DNA from: Deltaproteobacteria bacterium UBA5754
GTDB taxonomy: Bacteria > Desulfobacterota > Dissulfuribacteria > Dissulfuribacterales > UBA5754
Direction of reading: 5' to 3'
DNA length: 6,399 nucleotides
Assembly: GCA_002419025.1 (NCBI GenBank)
Contig: DIFG01000007.1
Span: 1 to 6,399 of the forward strand
Position numbers and translations under genes: made by a program. Positions 1 through 5,863 of the stretch are shown in pieces (position 1 is the first letter of the stretch; each line of letters starts with the position of its first letter). Under the pieces are notes generated by a model. It saw nothing but the letters and a program-made list of their open reading frames with translations, was not told the DNA's origin and did not search any database.

Positions 1-789
1 AAGACCACCGTAACCGTAAGTCTTGCGCTTGCCGCTAAAGGGCCGGTCCAGTTGCTCGATTGTGACGTAGAGGAGCCGAATGCGGCCCTTTTCCTGCACC
101 CGGAGATCACCGAGAGGCGCCGTGTGACCGTGGAGGTCCCCAAGATCCGCGAGGAACTCTGCACGTATTGCGGGGCATGCCGGGACATCTGCCGGTTCAA
201 TGCCATCACGGTCTTCGGAAAGACCATCATGACATTTCCCGAACTCTGCCACTCCTGTGGCGGGTGTTTCCGGGTCTGCCCAGAGGGAGCGGTCATTCCG
301 GCGGAGCGGGAGGTAGGATGGGTCGAAAAGGGAAACGCCGGCAGGATCTCATTTGTCCATGGTATCCTGAGGATCGGAGAGGCCATGGCCCCTCCTCTCA
401 TCTCGGCGGTGAAGGAGATGGCCCAATCGAATGGCCTTGTGGTGTTCGACGCGCCACCTGGTACCTCCTGCCCGGTCGTGGCGACCGTGCGTGACGCGGA
501 CTTCGTGATCCTCGTGACCGAGCCGACCCCTTTCGGTTTTCATGACCTGAAGCTCGCGGTCGGTGTCATGAGAAAGCTCGAACTCCCCTTTGGAGTCGTG
601 ATAAACCGTGCGGACCTGGGGGACGATCGGGTCCGGACGTGGTGCGGGTCCGAGGGTATTTCCGTCCTTCTCGAGATTCCGTTCGACCGAAAGATCGCCG
701 AGGGGTATTCCCGTGGCGATCCCCTCATCGAAAGCAGGCCGGATCTGCGGACTGATTTCGAAAGGGTTCTCGAGGAGGTGATGCAATGA
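1..789 (+). CDS. MinD-family P-loop ATPase with two [4Fe-4S] ferredoxin motifs (5' partial)
   Basis: The reading frame is open from base 1 and begins KTTVTVSLALAA, which is the end of a deviant Walker A motif (KGGTGKTT), so only about 10-15 N-terminal residues lie outside the window. The TTG at 52 is not a credible start because the conserved frame continues upstream of it. The LLDCDVEEPN switch segment follows. Two ferredoxin motifs are inserted after it: CTYCGACRDIC (about 168-200) and CHSCGGCFRVCP (about 247-282). Both have CxxCxxCxxxC spacing, enough for two [4Fe-4S] clusters; the first has R instead of the usual P after its last Cys. A DAPPGTSCPV motif (Walker B region) and VILVTEPTPFG follow. 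Family knowledge: cytosolic MinD/Mrp-like ATPases that occur in pairs in anaerobes and, in Desulfovibrio, belong to the orange-protein complex. It overlaps the next gene by four bases (ATGA). A role in metal-cluster assembly or septum-related function is inferred; the substrate is unknown. Confidence 0.92.
   Translation, partial: KTTVTVSLALAAKGPVQLLDCDVEEPNAALFLHPEITERRRVTVEVPKIREELCTYCGACRDICRFNAITVFGKTIMTFPELCHSCGGCFRVCPEGAVIPAEREVGWVEKGNAGRISFVHGILRIGEAMAPPLISAVKEMAQSNGLVVFDAPPGTSCPVVATVRDADFVILVTEPTPFGFHDLKLAVGVMRKLELPFGVVINRADLGDDRVRTWCGSEGISVLLEIPFDRKIAEGYSRGDPLIESRPDLRTDFERVLEEVMQ
773..781 (+). promoter_or_regulatory. Shine-Dalgarno sequence of the second MinD-like gene
   Basis: The bases aggaggtga match the 16S anti-Shine-Dalgarno almost completely and lie four bases before the ATG at 786, inside the last codons of the preceding gene. 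Together with the ATGA stop-start overlap this fixes the start and supports translational coupling. Confidence 0.8.
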
Positions 790-1682
790 AAGAGATCCTC
801 GTTCTGAGCGGAAAGGGCGGCACGGGGAAGACCACCCTCACGGGCTCCCTCGCGGCCATCATTTCCAATAAGGTCATGGCGGACTGCGACGTGGATGCAG
901 CGGATCTCCATCTGATCCTCGATCCCGAGCGCGGGGAGCCCAGGGAGTTCTGGTCCGGGGTGAAGGCGGAAGTGGATGCGGAAATGTGCACGGGCTGCGG
1001 ACTCTGCCACGAGATCTGCAGGTTCGGAGCCATCACCATGGATGATGTCGCTGTCGTAGATCCCCTTGCCTGCGAGGGATGCGGTGTGTGTGCCCATTTC
1101 TGTCCGGAAAAGGCGATCCGTCTGAAGGACTGTCTCTGTGGACACTGGTTCGTCTCCCAGACCCGCTTCGGCCCCATGGTGCATGCGGAACTGGGCATAG
1201 GGGAGGAAAATTCCGGAAAACTCGTGAGCCTCGTCAAGCGGGAGACCCGGAGACTTGCGGAAGAGACCGGGGCGGAGTGGATCCTCGTTGATGGACCTCC
1301 GGGCATCGGCTGCCCGGTGATCGCCTCAGTCTCGGGCACTGATATCATCCTCGCGGTCACCGAGCCCACGCTTTCAGGGCTCCATGATCTCGAACGCCTT
1401 CTCGACCTTGCAGGGCATTTCAAGATCCCGGCCGCCGTATGTGTCAACAAGTGGGACATCAACGCGGACATGTCGGGAAGAATCGAAAACTATTGTAGGG
1501 AAAAGGGCGTGGCCGTGGCCGGAAGGATCCCTTTCGACACTGCGGTCGTAAAGAGTCTTGTGGCGGGCAAACCCGTCGTCGAGTATGATGACGGGCCTGC
1601 CACGTCGGCCATCAAGGAACTCTGGAAGGCCCTCGAAAAGATGGCAGTCGAAAGTGATCGGAACAAGGAGGCACAAAAGTGA
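786..1682 (+). CDS. MinD-family P-loop ATPase with two [4Fe-4S] ferredoxin motifs
   Basis: This 298-residue protein is a paralogue of the preceding gene, complete here. Its deviant Walker A is SGKGGTGKTT (residues 8-17), followed by ADCDVDAADLHLIL (32-45). The ferredoxin insert has CTGCGLCHEIC (C68, C71, C74, C78) and CEGCGVCAHFCP (C96, C99, C102, C106), predicting two [4Fe-4S] clusters. LVDGPPGIGCPV (167-178) holds the Walker B-like aspartate, and ILAVTEPTLSGLHDL (188-202) is the usual family motif. Two further cysteines, C116 and C118, follow the second cluster. The start is fixed by a near-perfect Shine-Dalgarno sequence (aggaggtga, 773-781) inside the end of the upstream gene and by the ATGA overlap, which suggests translational coupling and 1:1 expression; the two proteins may form a heterodimer (inference). 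Its own stop overlaps the GTG of the mrp-like gene. Homologous pairs form part of the Desulfovibrio ORP complex. No signal peptide or membrane segment is visible. Confidence 0.93.
   Translation: MKEILVLSGKGGTGKTTLTGSLAAIISNKVMADCDVDAADLHLILDPERGEPREFWSGVKAEVDAEMCTGCGLCHEICRFGAITMDDVAVVDPLACEGCGVCAHFCPEKAIRLKDCLCGHWFVSQTRFGPMVHAELGIGEENSGKLVSLVKRETRRLAEETGAEWILVDGPPGIGCPVIASVSGTDIILAVTEPTLSGLHDLERLLDLAGHFKIPAAVCVNKWDINADMSGRIENYCREKGVAVAGRIPFDTAVVKSLVAGKPVVEYDDGPATSAIKELWKALEKMAVESDRNKEAQK
1665..1671 (+). promoter_or_regulatory. Shine-Dalgarno sequence deciding the GTG start of the Mrp-like gene
   Basis: The bases aaggagg end seven bases before the GTG at 1679. The only competing start, the ATG at 1685, would be 13 bases away, which is too far for good use. 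The GTG also gives the same 4-base overlap with the upstream stop that is seen at the neighbouring junctions. Confidence 0.7.
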
Positions 1683-2575
1683 GCATGAAGGAACACGCCA
1701 AGGGTGCAAACCCCGTCCTTGACGAACAGGACCGCAAGATCCGGGAAAAACTCTCCCAGATCGATCACAAGATCATGGTGATGAGCGGCAAGGGAGGGGT
1801 GGGGAAAAGCACGATCGCCGTGAACCTCGCCGTGGGGCTTTCCCTCGAGAACTTCTACGTGGGCCTTCTCGATGTGGATCTCCACGGGCCGAATATCCCC
1901 AAGATGCTTGGGGTTGAGAAAGGTGAGCTCCAGAGACGTTCGGACGGCACTGTGGGGCCGGTCTATTATTCCCCGAATCTCAAGTTCATGTCCGTCGAAC
2001 CACTTCTCCCTGAAAAGGACTCGGCCGTCATGTGGCGCGGCCCCATGAAGACGTCCGCAATCCGCCAGTTCATATACGATATCGAGTGGGGAAAGCTCGA
2101 CTATCTCGTCATCGACGCCCCACCCGGGACGGGTGATGAACCCATGACCGTGGCCCAGACCATCCCTGACGCCTATGCGGTCGTGGTCACCACGCCCCAG
2201 GAGGTCTCGCTCCTCGACGTCAGGAAGTCCATCAGCTTCTGCAATCACGCCAAGATGCCCATCTTGGGGATCGTCGAGAACATGAGCGGCATGATCTGCC
2301 CCCACTGCGGCAAGACCATCGACGTATTCAAGAAAGGGGGCGGAGAGAAACTCGCCGAGGAACTCGGCATCCCCTTCCTCGGACGTGTTCCGGTGGACCC
2401 TCGTATCGTCACGACCGGGGACGCAGGCAGGCCCATGGTCGCGACCTATCCCAACAGCTACACGGCTGAGGCCTTTGACAAGATCATCAAGAATGCCATC
2501 AATGTCACACAGATGCTTGCCCAGCGTCTCAAGGAAGAATCAGAATCGAAGGTTGCCGGAGGTGAAACGAAATGA
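1679..2575 (+). CDS. Mrp/NBP35-family iron-sulfur cluster carrier ATPase
   Basis: This 298-residue protein has the hallmarks of the Mrp/ApbC/NBP35 family. Walker A is SGKGGVGKST (36-45), followed by LLDVDLHGPNIPKMLG (63-78), MWRGPMK (118-124), the Walker B-like DAPPGTGDEP (146-155) and TTPQEVSLLDV (171-181). ENMSGMICPHCG (200-211) contains the CxxC pair (C207, C210) that in this family bridges a [4Fe-4S] cluster across a homodimer. Known family role: a cytosolic ATP-dependent carrier that delivers Fe-S clusters to apoproteins. The N-terminal extension (about 30 residues) has no cysteines. The GTG start is preferred because it is well spaced from aaggagg and overlaps the upstream stop. The 3' end overlaps the NifX-like gene by ATGA. 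In Desulfovibrio the counterpart is a single MrpORP fusion; here the two domains are separate genes, which suggests that this protein and the next act on the same cluster (inference). Mrp could be used as a symbol but paralogues are common, so none is given. Confidence 0.93.
   Translation: MSMKEHAKGANPVLDEQDRKIREKLSQIDHKIMVMSGKGGVGKSTIAVNLAVGLSLENFYVGLLDVDLHGPNIPKMLGVEKGELQRRSDGTVGPVYYSPNLKFMSVEPLLPEKDSAVMWRGPMKTSAIRQFIYDIEWGKLDYLVIDAPPGTGDEPMTVAQTIPDAYAVVVTTPQEVSLLDVRKSISFCNHAKMPILGIVENMSGMICPHCGKTIDVFKKGGGEKLAEELGIPFLGRVPVDPRIVTTGDAGRPMVATYPNSYTAEAFDKIIKNAINVTQMLAQRLKEESESKVAGGETK
2558..2565 (+). promoter_or_regulatory. Shine-Dalgarno sequence of the NifX-like gene
   Basis: The bases ggaggtga lie six bases before the ATG at 2572 and within the final codons of the Mrp-like gene. 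They make the overlapping ATGA start convincing. Confidence 0.75.
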
Positions 2576-2937
2576 AGATCGCCCTTCCCATCGATAACGG
2601 CATGCTTGCCGGCCATTTCGGCCACGCCTCGAAATTCGCCATCGTCTCCGTTGACGGAGGAAAGATCGGGAAATCCGAGCTCCTTACCCCTCCTCCCCAC
2701 GAGCCTGGGGTCCTCCCCCGCTGGCTCAAGGATATCGGGGCGACGCACCTTATCTGCGGAGGGATCGGGGCGCGGGCCGTGGAGCTCCTTCAGGAAAGCG
2801 GCGTCCAGGTGATCGCCGGGGTTCCTGTCATGGATCCGTCCGAGGCCGTCGAGGCGTTTCTCGCTGGAAGGATCCGGGGCGCCACAGGGCCTACCTGTAC
2901 AGGCCATGGGCCTGAGGGGCATTCCTGCGGGCACTGA
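2572..2937 (+). CDS. NifX/NifB-type dinitrogenase iron-molybdenum cofactor family protein (orange-protein-like)
   Basis: This small cytosolic protein of 121 residues begins MKIALPIDNGMLAGHFGHAS, the typical opening of the Nitro_FeMo-Co family, with the HFGHA segment at 15-19. It continues with a strand KFAIVSVDGG, then HLICGGIGARAVELLQESGVQV (59-80) and a helix around DPSEAVEAFLAG (88-99). The length fits stand-alone members (about 105-125 residues) such as the orange protein (ORP) of sulfate reducers, which binds a Mo-Cu sulfide cluster. The C-terminal tail after residue 105 is rich in Cys and His (CTGHGPEGHSCGH, ending at residue 121) and could be a metal-binding extension; that is inference. 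It starts within the Mrp-like stop codon (ATGA) behind a strong Shine-Dalgarno sequence. No nif structural genes are in view, so a nitrogenase role is not supported. The ORP-like assignment rests on context as much as on sequence. Confidence 0.88.
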   Translation: MKIALPIDNGMLAGHFGHASKFAIVSVDGGKIGKSELLTPPPHEPGVLPRWLKDIGATHLICGGIGARAVELLQESGVQVIAGVPVMDPSEAVEAFLAGRIRGATGPTCTGHGPEGHSCGH

Positions 2938-2940
2938 CCG

Positions 2941-2946
2941 AGGAGA
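2941..2946 (+). promoter_or_regulatory. Shine-Dalgarno sequence of the FmdB-like gene
   Basis: The bases aggaga end seven bases before the ATG at 2954. They select this start over the upstream in-frame ATG at 2906, which lies inside the end of the NifX-like gene. Confidence 0.65.
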
Positions 2947-2953
2947 TTCCGCC

Positions 2954-3211
2954 ATGCCCATCTATGAATTCCGTTGCCGTCTCTGCGGAGAGGTGAGCGA
3001 ACACCTCCTTTTCTCCTCCGACGCCTCCCCTGCCTGTCCGTCCTGCGGGGCAGGGGACATGGAAAAGCTCATGTCGAGAACGAGCGCAGCCTCCGGGGTC
3101 TCTGAGGGGCGTATTCCAGGACCTAAGGATACGGGATGTTGCGGCGAGAGGCCGGGGAGTGCCCCAGGCTGCGCTGGGCCGGGCTCCTGTTGCGGAAGAC
3201 GTCCCCACTGA
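2954..3211 (+). CDS. FmdB-family zinc-ribbon protein with Cys-rich tail
   Basis: This 85-residue protein begins MPIYEFRCRLCGEVSEHLL, the standard FmdB-type (CxxC_CXXC_SSSS) putative regulatory domain. C8/C11 (CRLC) and C28/C31 (CPSC) form a predicted zinc ribbon. The frame is open from 2906, but the ATG at 2954 is chosen because MPxYE is the conserved N-terminus and aggaga (2941-2946) is well placed for it. The second half is unusual: Gly/Pro-rich with five more cysteines (GCCGE at 61-65, C73, and CCGRR at 79-83), suggesting an extra metal- or cluster-binding tail (inference). It follows the NifX-like gene by 16 bases on the same strand and is probably the last gene of the operon. FmdB proteins have no firmly established biochemical role; some were proposed as regulators of amide-metabolism genes. 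Confidence 0.85.
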   Translation: MPIYEFRCRLCGEVSEHLLFSSDASPACPSCGAGDMEKLMSRTSAASGVSEGRIPGPKDTGCCGERPGSAPGCAGPGSCCGRRPH

Positions 3212-3227
3212 TATCTCACACCACAGA

Positions 3228-3318
3228 AGCTATCAGCTACAAGCTGCCAGTTATCAGCTTTTTGATTTTGCTGAAAACTGATAGCTGAAAACTGATAGCT
3301 GAAAACTGATAACTGCAA
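3228..3318. repeat. Inverted array of 7-base repeats (RCTGAWA) forming a long imperfect hairpin
   Basis: From 3270 to 3318 seven contiguous heptads run gctgaaa/actgata three times, then actgcaa. This equals three perfect 14-base tandem copies (3270-3283, 3284-3297, 3298-3311) plus a degenerate half. From 3231 to 3258 four heptads run in the opposite sense (tatcagc, tacaagc, tgccagt, tatcagc). An 11-base T-rich gap (3259-3269) separates the halves. Bases 3228-3258 can pair with 3270-3300: by hand count 24 Watson-Crick pairs, one G-U and six mismatches out of 31. The spacer is visibly AT-richer than the genes beside it. From memory, similar gctgata/gctgaaa heptad arrays are scattered between genes in many deltaproteobacterial and cyanobacterial genomes. 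There is no T tract after the hairpin on the plus strand, so a classical terminator is not evident. Confidence 0.9.
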
Positions 3319-3319
3319 G

Positions 3320-4906
3320 ATGATCCATCTCCTCGATTACGGCGCAGGAAACGTAAGAAGCGTCAGGAACGCCATTCAAAGGCTCGGATTCGAGGTTCGG
3401 GACGTGGAACGGGCCTCGGAGATCCTCGATGCGGAAAGGCTCGTCTTTCCCGGCGTAGGGAGCTTCGGGAGCGCCATGGAGACCCTTCGAGGCAGAGGCT
3501 ATGTCGAGCCCCTTGTTCGGCGCATCAGCGAAGGAAGGCCGTTTCTCGGAATCTGTCTCGGCCTCCAGACCCTCTTTGAAGGGAGCGATGAAGCGCCGGG
3601 AGTTCCAGGTCTCGGGGTCATCAAGGGCATGGTCGGGCGTTTCGACGCCCCAGGGCTTTCCGTCCCCCAGATCGGCTGGAACAAGATCCGGGTCTCCAAA
3701 AAGACACCGCTTCTCCATGGATACACAGGGGAGCGGCTATATTTCGTCCATTCTTACCGGGCTGTCCCAACCGATGCCAACAGGGACTGGGTCCTTGCGA
3801 CGACCCGTTACGGCAAGGATTTCATCAGCGCCGTCCTCAAGGGGAACTGCGCCGCAGTCCAGTTCCATCCGGAAAAGAGCGGAGAGGCGGGCCTTGCCAT
3901 CTTCCGGAATTTTCTCACGAAGAGCGACTTCGACCCGGGGATCCCTGTCGGGCCGGAGGAATCGAATTCGACAGGGCTCGCGAAAAGGATCATCGCCTGT
4001 CTCGATGTGCGTGCGAACGACGCAGGCGACCTCGTGGTCACAAAGGGAGACCAGTACGACGTCCGGGAGCGGGGGAGTGTCAGAAACCTGGGAAAACCCG
4101 TGGATCTCGCACGCCGGTATTACGAGGATGGCGCAGACGAGATCACCTTCCTGAACATCACCGGGTTCCGGGACTTTCCCCTTGAAGACCAACCTATGCT
4201 CGAGGTCCTTCGGCGGACCTCGGAAAATGTCTTCATCCCACTTACCATCGGAGGAGGTATTCGGGCCTTTACCGACACCAGGGGGCGTTTTTCATCCGCC
4301 CTCGACGTCGCCTCTGAATATTTCCGCTCAGGCGCGGACAAGGTCTCCATCGGTAGTGACGCGGTCCTTTCGGTGGAGGAGTATCTCCGGACAGGGAAGA
4401 AGACAGGGAAGAGCTCCATCGAGGAGATCTCAAGGGTTTACGGGAACCAGGCCGTGGTGGTCTCCGTCGACCCGAGGAGGGTCTATGTGACCTCGCCCAA
4501 GGATACCCCGCACCAGACCGTGAAGACCCGGGAACCCGGTCCACAGGGCGAGTCGTTCTGCTGGTTCCAGTGCACGATAAAGGGAGGCCGGGAAGGCAGG
4601 GACCTGGACGCAGTCACCTTCGCACGGGCCGTGGAGGAACTCGGGGCCGGGGAGATCCTTCTCAATTCCATCGATCGGGACGGAACGAAACGCGGGTTTG
4701 ACCTCGAGCTCATCCGCGCCGTGAAGGAGTCCGTGTCCATACCGGTCATCGCATCGAGCGGGGCGGGCAGGATCGAGCACTTCTCCCAGGTCTTTGAGGA
4801 GACGGATGCCGATGCCGCCCTTGCCGCCGGGATCTTCCACCGGGGCGAGGTCCCCATCTCAGCGGTCAAGAAACACCTGGAAGAAAAGGGTATTCCTGTC
4901 CGCTGA
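3320..4906 (+). CDS. hisHF: Bifunctional imidazole glycerol phosphate synthase, HisH-HisF fusion of eukaryotic HIS7 type
   Basis: This 528-residue fusion catalyses step five of histidine synthesis. The glutaminase half releases ammonia from glutamine; the cyclase half combines it with PRFAR to give IGP and AICAR. The HisH domain (about 1-203) opens MIHLLDYGAGNVRSV, has the nucleophile C79 in GICLGLQ and the H183/E185 pair in AVQFHPEKSG. The HisF domain (about 220-528) has C227 and catalytic D229 in IIACLDV, K242, GGGI (311-314), a second catalytic Asp in SIDRDGTKRG (D454), and IASSGAG. It is about 310 residues long, whereas bacterial HisF is about 255. The extra length sits where yeast HIS7 has insertions: GDLVVTKGDQYDVRE (236-250), ALDVASEYFRSGADKVS (327-343) and CWFQCTIKGGRE (414-425), which read almost like HIS7. 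The start is fixed by the HisH N-terminus, but no Shine-Dalgarno sequence precedes it; the heptad array ends one base before the ATG. No other his genes are visible. It is convergent with the xdhC-like gene. Confidence 0.95.
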   Translation: MIHLLDYGAGNVRSVRNAIQRLGFEVRDVERASEILDAERLVFPGVGSFGSAMETLRGRGYVEPLVRRISEGRPFLGICLGLQTLFEGSDEAPGVPGLGVIKGMVGRFDAPGLSVPQIGWNKIRVSKKTPLLHGYTGERLYFVHSYRAVPTDANRDWVLATTRYGKDFISAVLKGNCAAVQFHPEKSGEAGLAIFRNFLTKSDFDPGIPVGPEESNSTGLAKRIIACLDVRANDAGDLVVTKGDQYDVRERGSVRNLGKPVDLARRYYEDGADEITFLNITGFRDFPLEDQPMLEVLRRTSENVFIPLTIGGGIRAFTDTRGRFSSALDVASEYFRSGADKVSIGSDAVLSVEEYLRTGKKTGKSSIEEISRVYGNQAVVVSVDPRRVYVTSPKDTPHQTVKTREPGPQGESFCWFQCTIKGGREGRDLDAVTFARAVEELGAGEILLNSIDRDGTKRGFDLELIRAVKESVSIPVIASSGAGRIEHFSQVFEETDADAALAAGIFHRGEVPISAVKKHLEEKGIPVR

Positions 4907-4946
4907 ACCGGCTCTCAGATCGGTATGTCCTCAGCATCTTTCGAGA

Positions 4947-5738
4947 TCAGCCTGTAGTCCCCTCCTTTTCCCATCTTTCTCGACGGATCTCCACGAGCTG
5001 GGCTAGGATGCTGACCGCAATCTCTTCGGGTGTTTCGGCCCCGATGGGAAGCCCCACAGGGGTCGTGATGCGGGCGAGATCCTCTTCGCTGTGCCCTTCC
5101 TCGCGAAGCCTTTTCATGAATGCGGCCTTTTTGCGGATGGAGCCAAGAAGCCCGATGAATCCGGCCTGGGAGCAAAGCCCTGCCTGAACGGCTGCATAAT
5201 CGAGTTCATGGCTCCGGGTGCAGATGATGATGGCGGTCCTTTCGTCGGGTCGCAAGGCATCGATCGCCTCGGAAGGATCCTTGAGGACGAGTTCGTCCGC
5301 ATCAGGAAGGCGTTCCCGGCTGAGGAATTCAGCCCTATCGTCTGCTACTGTCACATAAAATCCCACCTGTCCGGCGAGGCGGCACACGGCTGCGCCCACA
5401 TGGCCCGCCCCTATGATGAAGAGTTTGGGAGCGGGTTTTAGCGGGTCGATGAAGACTTGTGCCGTTCCTCCGCCTGTTCCTGTTTCCGGAGCGGCCTTCA
5501 CATCCACGGTGATGAGGCGCGGTCTTCCTTTACGTAGTGCTTGTTTTGCCTCTCGAATGACCTCCTGTTCGATGACTCCGCCGCCAAGCGTACCAGAAGT
5601 GCTTCCGTCATCCCTGATGAGCATTTTTGACCCCGCCTTTCTCGGGGTTGATCCGGTGGTTTCGACGACGGTAGCAAGGGCGCATGGTCTGCCCTCTTCG
5701 AGGATTCGAAGTAGCTCAACAAATGGTTCCGTATCCAT
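4947..5738 (-). CDS. XdhC/CoxI-family protein
   Basis: This 263-residue protein has the two-domain architecture of XdhC/CoxI: an N-terminal XdhC domain and a C-terminal Rossmann fold. The N-terminal half shows ALATVVETTGSTPRKAGSKM (20-39) and GTLGGGVIEQEV (49-60), both classic family motifs. The Rossmann half has LFIIGAGHVG (106-115), VADDRAEFL (131-139), ICTRSHELD (172-180) and IGLLGSIRKK (195-204). Family knowledge: XdhC binds molybdenum cofactor and directs its sulfuration and insertion into xanthine dehydrogenase-type enzymes; CoxI acts similarly for CO dehydrogenase. The segment where many members have a CGG motif reads ETGTGGGTAQVF (85-96), so that Cys is absent. A Shine-Dalgarno (aggag, complement of 5748-5752) precedes the ATG by nine bases. 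No molybdenum hydroxylase gene lies within the window, so the partner is unknown. It is convergent with hisHF, 40 bases apart, with no clear terminator between them. Confidence 0.9.
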   Translation of the reverse strand: MDTEPFVELLRILEEGRPCALATVVETTGSTPRKAGSKMLIRDDGSTSGTLGGGVIEQEVIREAKQALRKGRPRLITVDVKAAPETGTGGGTAQVFIDPLKPAPKLFIIGAGHVGAAVCRLAGQVGFYVTVADDRAEFLSRERLPDADELVLKDPSEAIDALRPDERTAIIICTRSHELDYAAVQAGLCSQAGFIGLLGSIRKKAAFMKRLREEGHSEEDLARITTPVGLPIGAETPEEIAVSILAQLVEIRRERWEKEGTTG

Positions 5739-5752
5739 CAGGGATTTCTCCT

Positions 5753-5863
5753 CTATTCATGCAGCAGAAGGGTCATCGGCTCCAAGGCGGCCCATTCTCA
5801 GAGATCACTCTCCGCATGAGTTATCCACTGAGCCGGTGAGCCAGGAGCGGCCTTGTCCTTGTC
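5753..5863 (-). pseudogene. HEPN-domain gene remnant (N-terminal fragment)
   Basis: Read on the minus strand from 5863, the frame gives DKDKAAPGSPAQWITHAESDL, then a TGA at 5798-5800, then EWAALEPMTLLLHE and a TAG at 5753-5755. The PGSPxxW(L)xxAxSDL opening followed by a (V)LLxE segment is what I know as the N-terminal helix pair of HEPN-domain proteins that partner MNT nucleotidyltransferases. In intact members it runs on into a CFHAQQAAEKALKA-like helix and a catalytic RX4-6H motif; neither is present here. No ATG, GTG or TTG precedes the fragment in frame back to a stop at 5909-5911. It begins exactly at the stop of the MNT gene, the usual order and spacing of these pairs, which strengthens the call. 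The 3' end merges into the xdhC ribosome binding site. The family assignment is from remembered motifs only. Confidence 0.58.

Noticed and set aside
52..54. TTG start for the first MinD-like gene
   Set aside because: The frame is open and conserved upstream to base 1, where the end of the Walker A motif is visible, so the gene begins before the window.
725..1471. Long minus-strand open frame opposite the second MinD-like gene
   Set aside because: It is a composition shadow of a well-supported gene: Arg/Ser/Pro-rich with no recognisable motif. The same holds for the minus-strand frames at 540-1184, 1490-2305 and 2458-2961.
2906..2953. Upstream extension of the FmdB-like gene
   Set aside because: The family N-terminus MPIYEF begins at 2954 with its own Shine-Dalgarno; the extension overlaps the NifX-like gene and has no family similarity.
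3228..3300. Rho-independent terminator for the ORP-like operon
   Set aside because: The hairpin is AT-rich with several mismatches and no T tract after it on the plus strand; it is better described as an inverted repeat array.
3254..3718. Minus-strand frame reading through the heptad array (FSYQFS-like peptide)
   Set aside because: The peptide is only the translation of the 7-base repeat followed by antisense of hisHF. Such FSYQ-type peptides are a known annotation artefact of these arrays.
4907..4946. Bidirectional terminator between hisHF and the xdhC-like gene
   Set aside because: Only a 4-base stem (accg/cggt) with a 10-base loop is visible and no T tract follows, so it is not supported.
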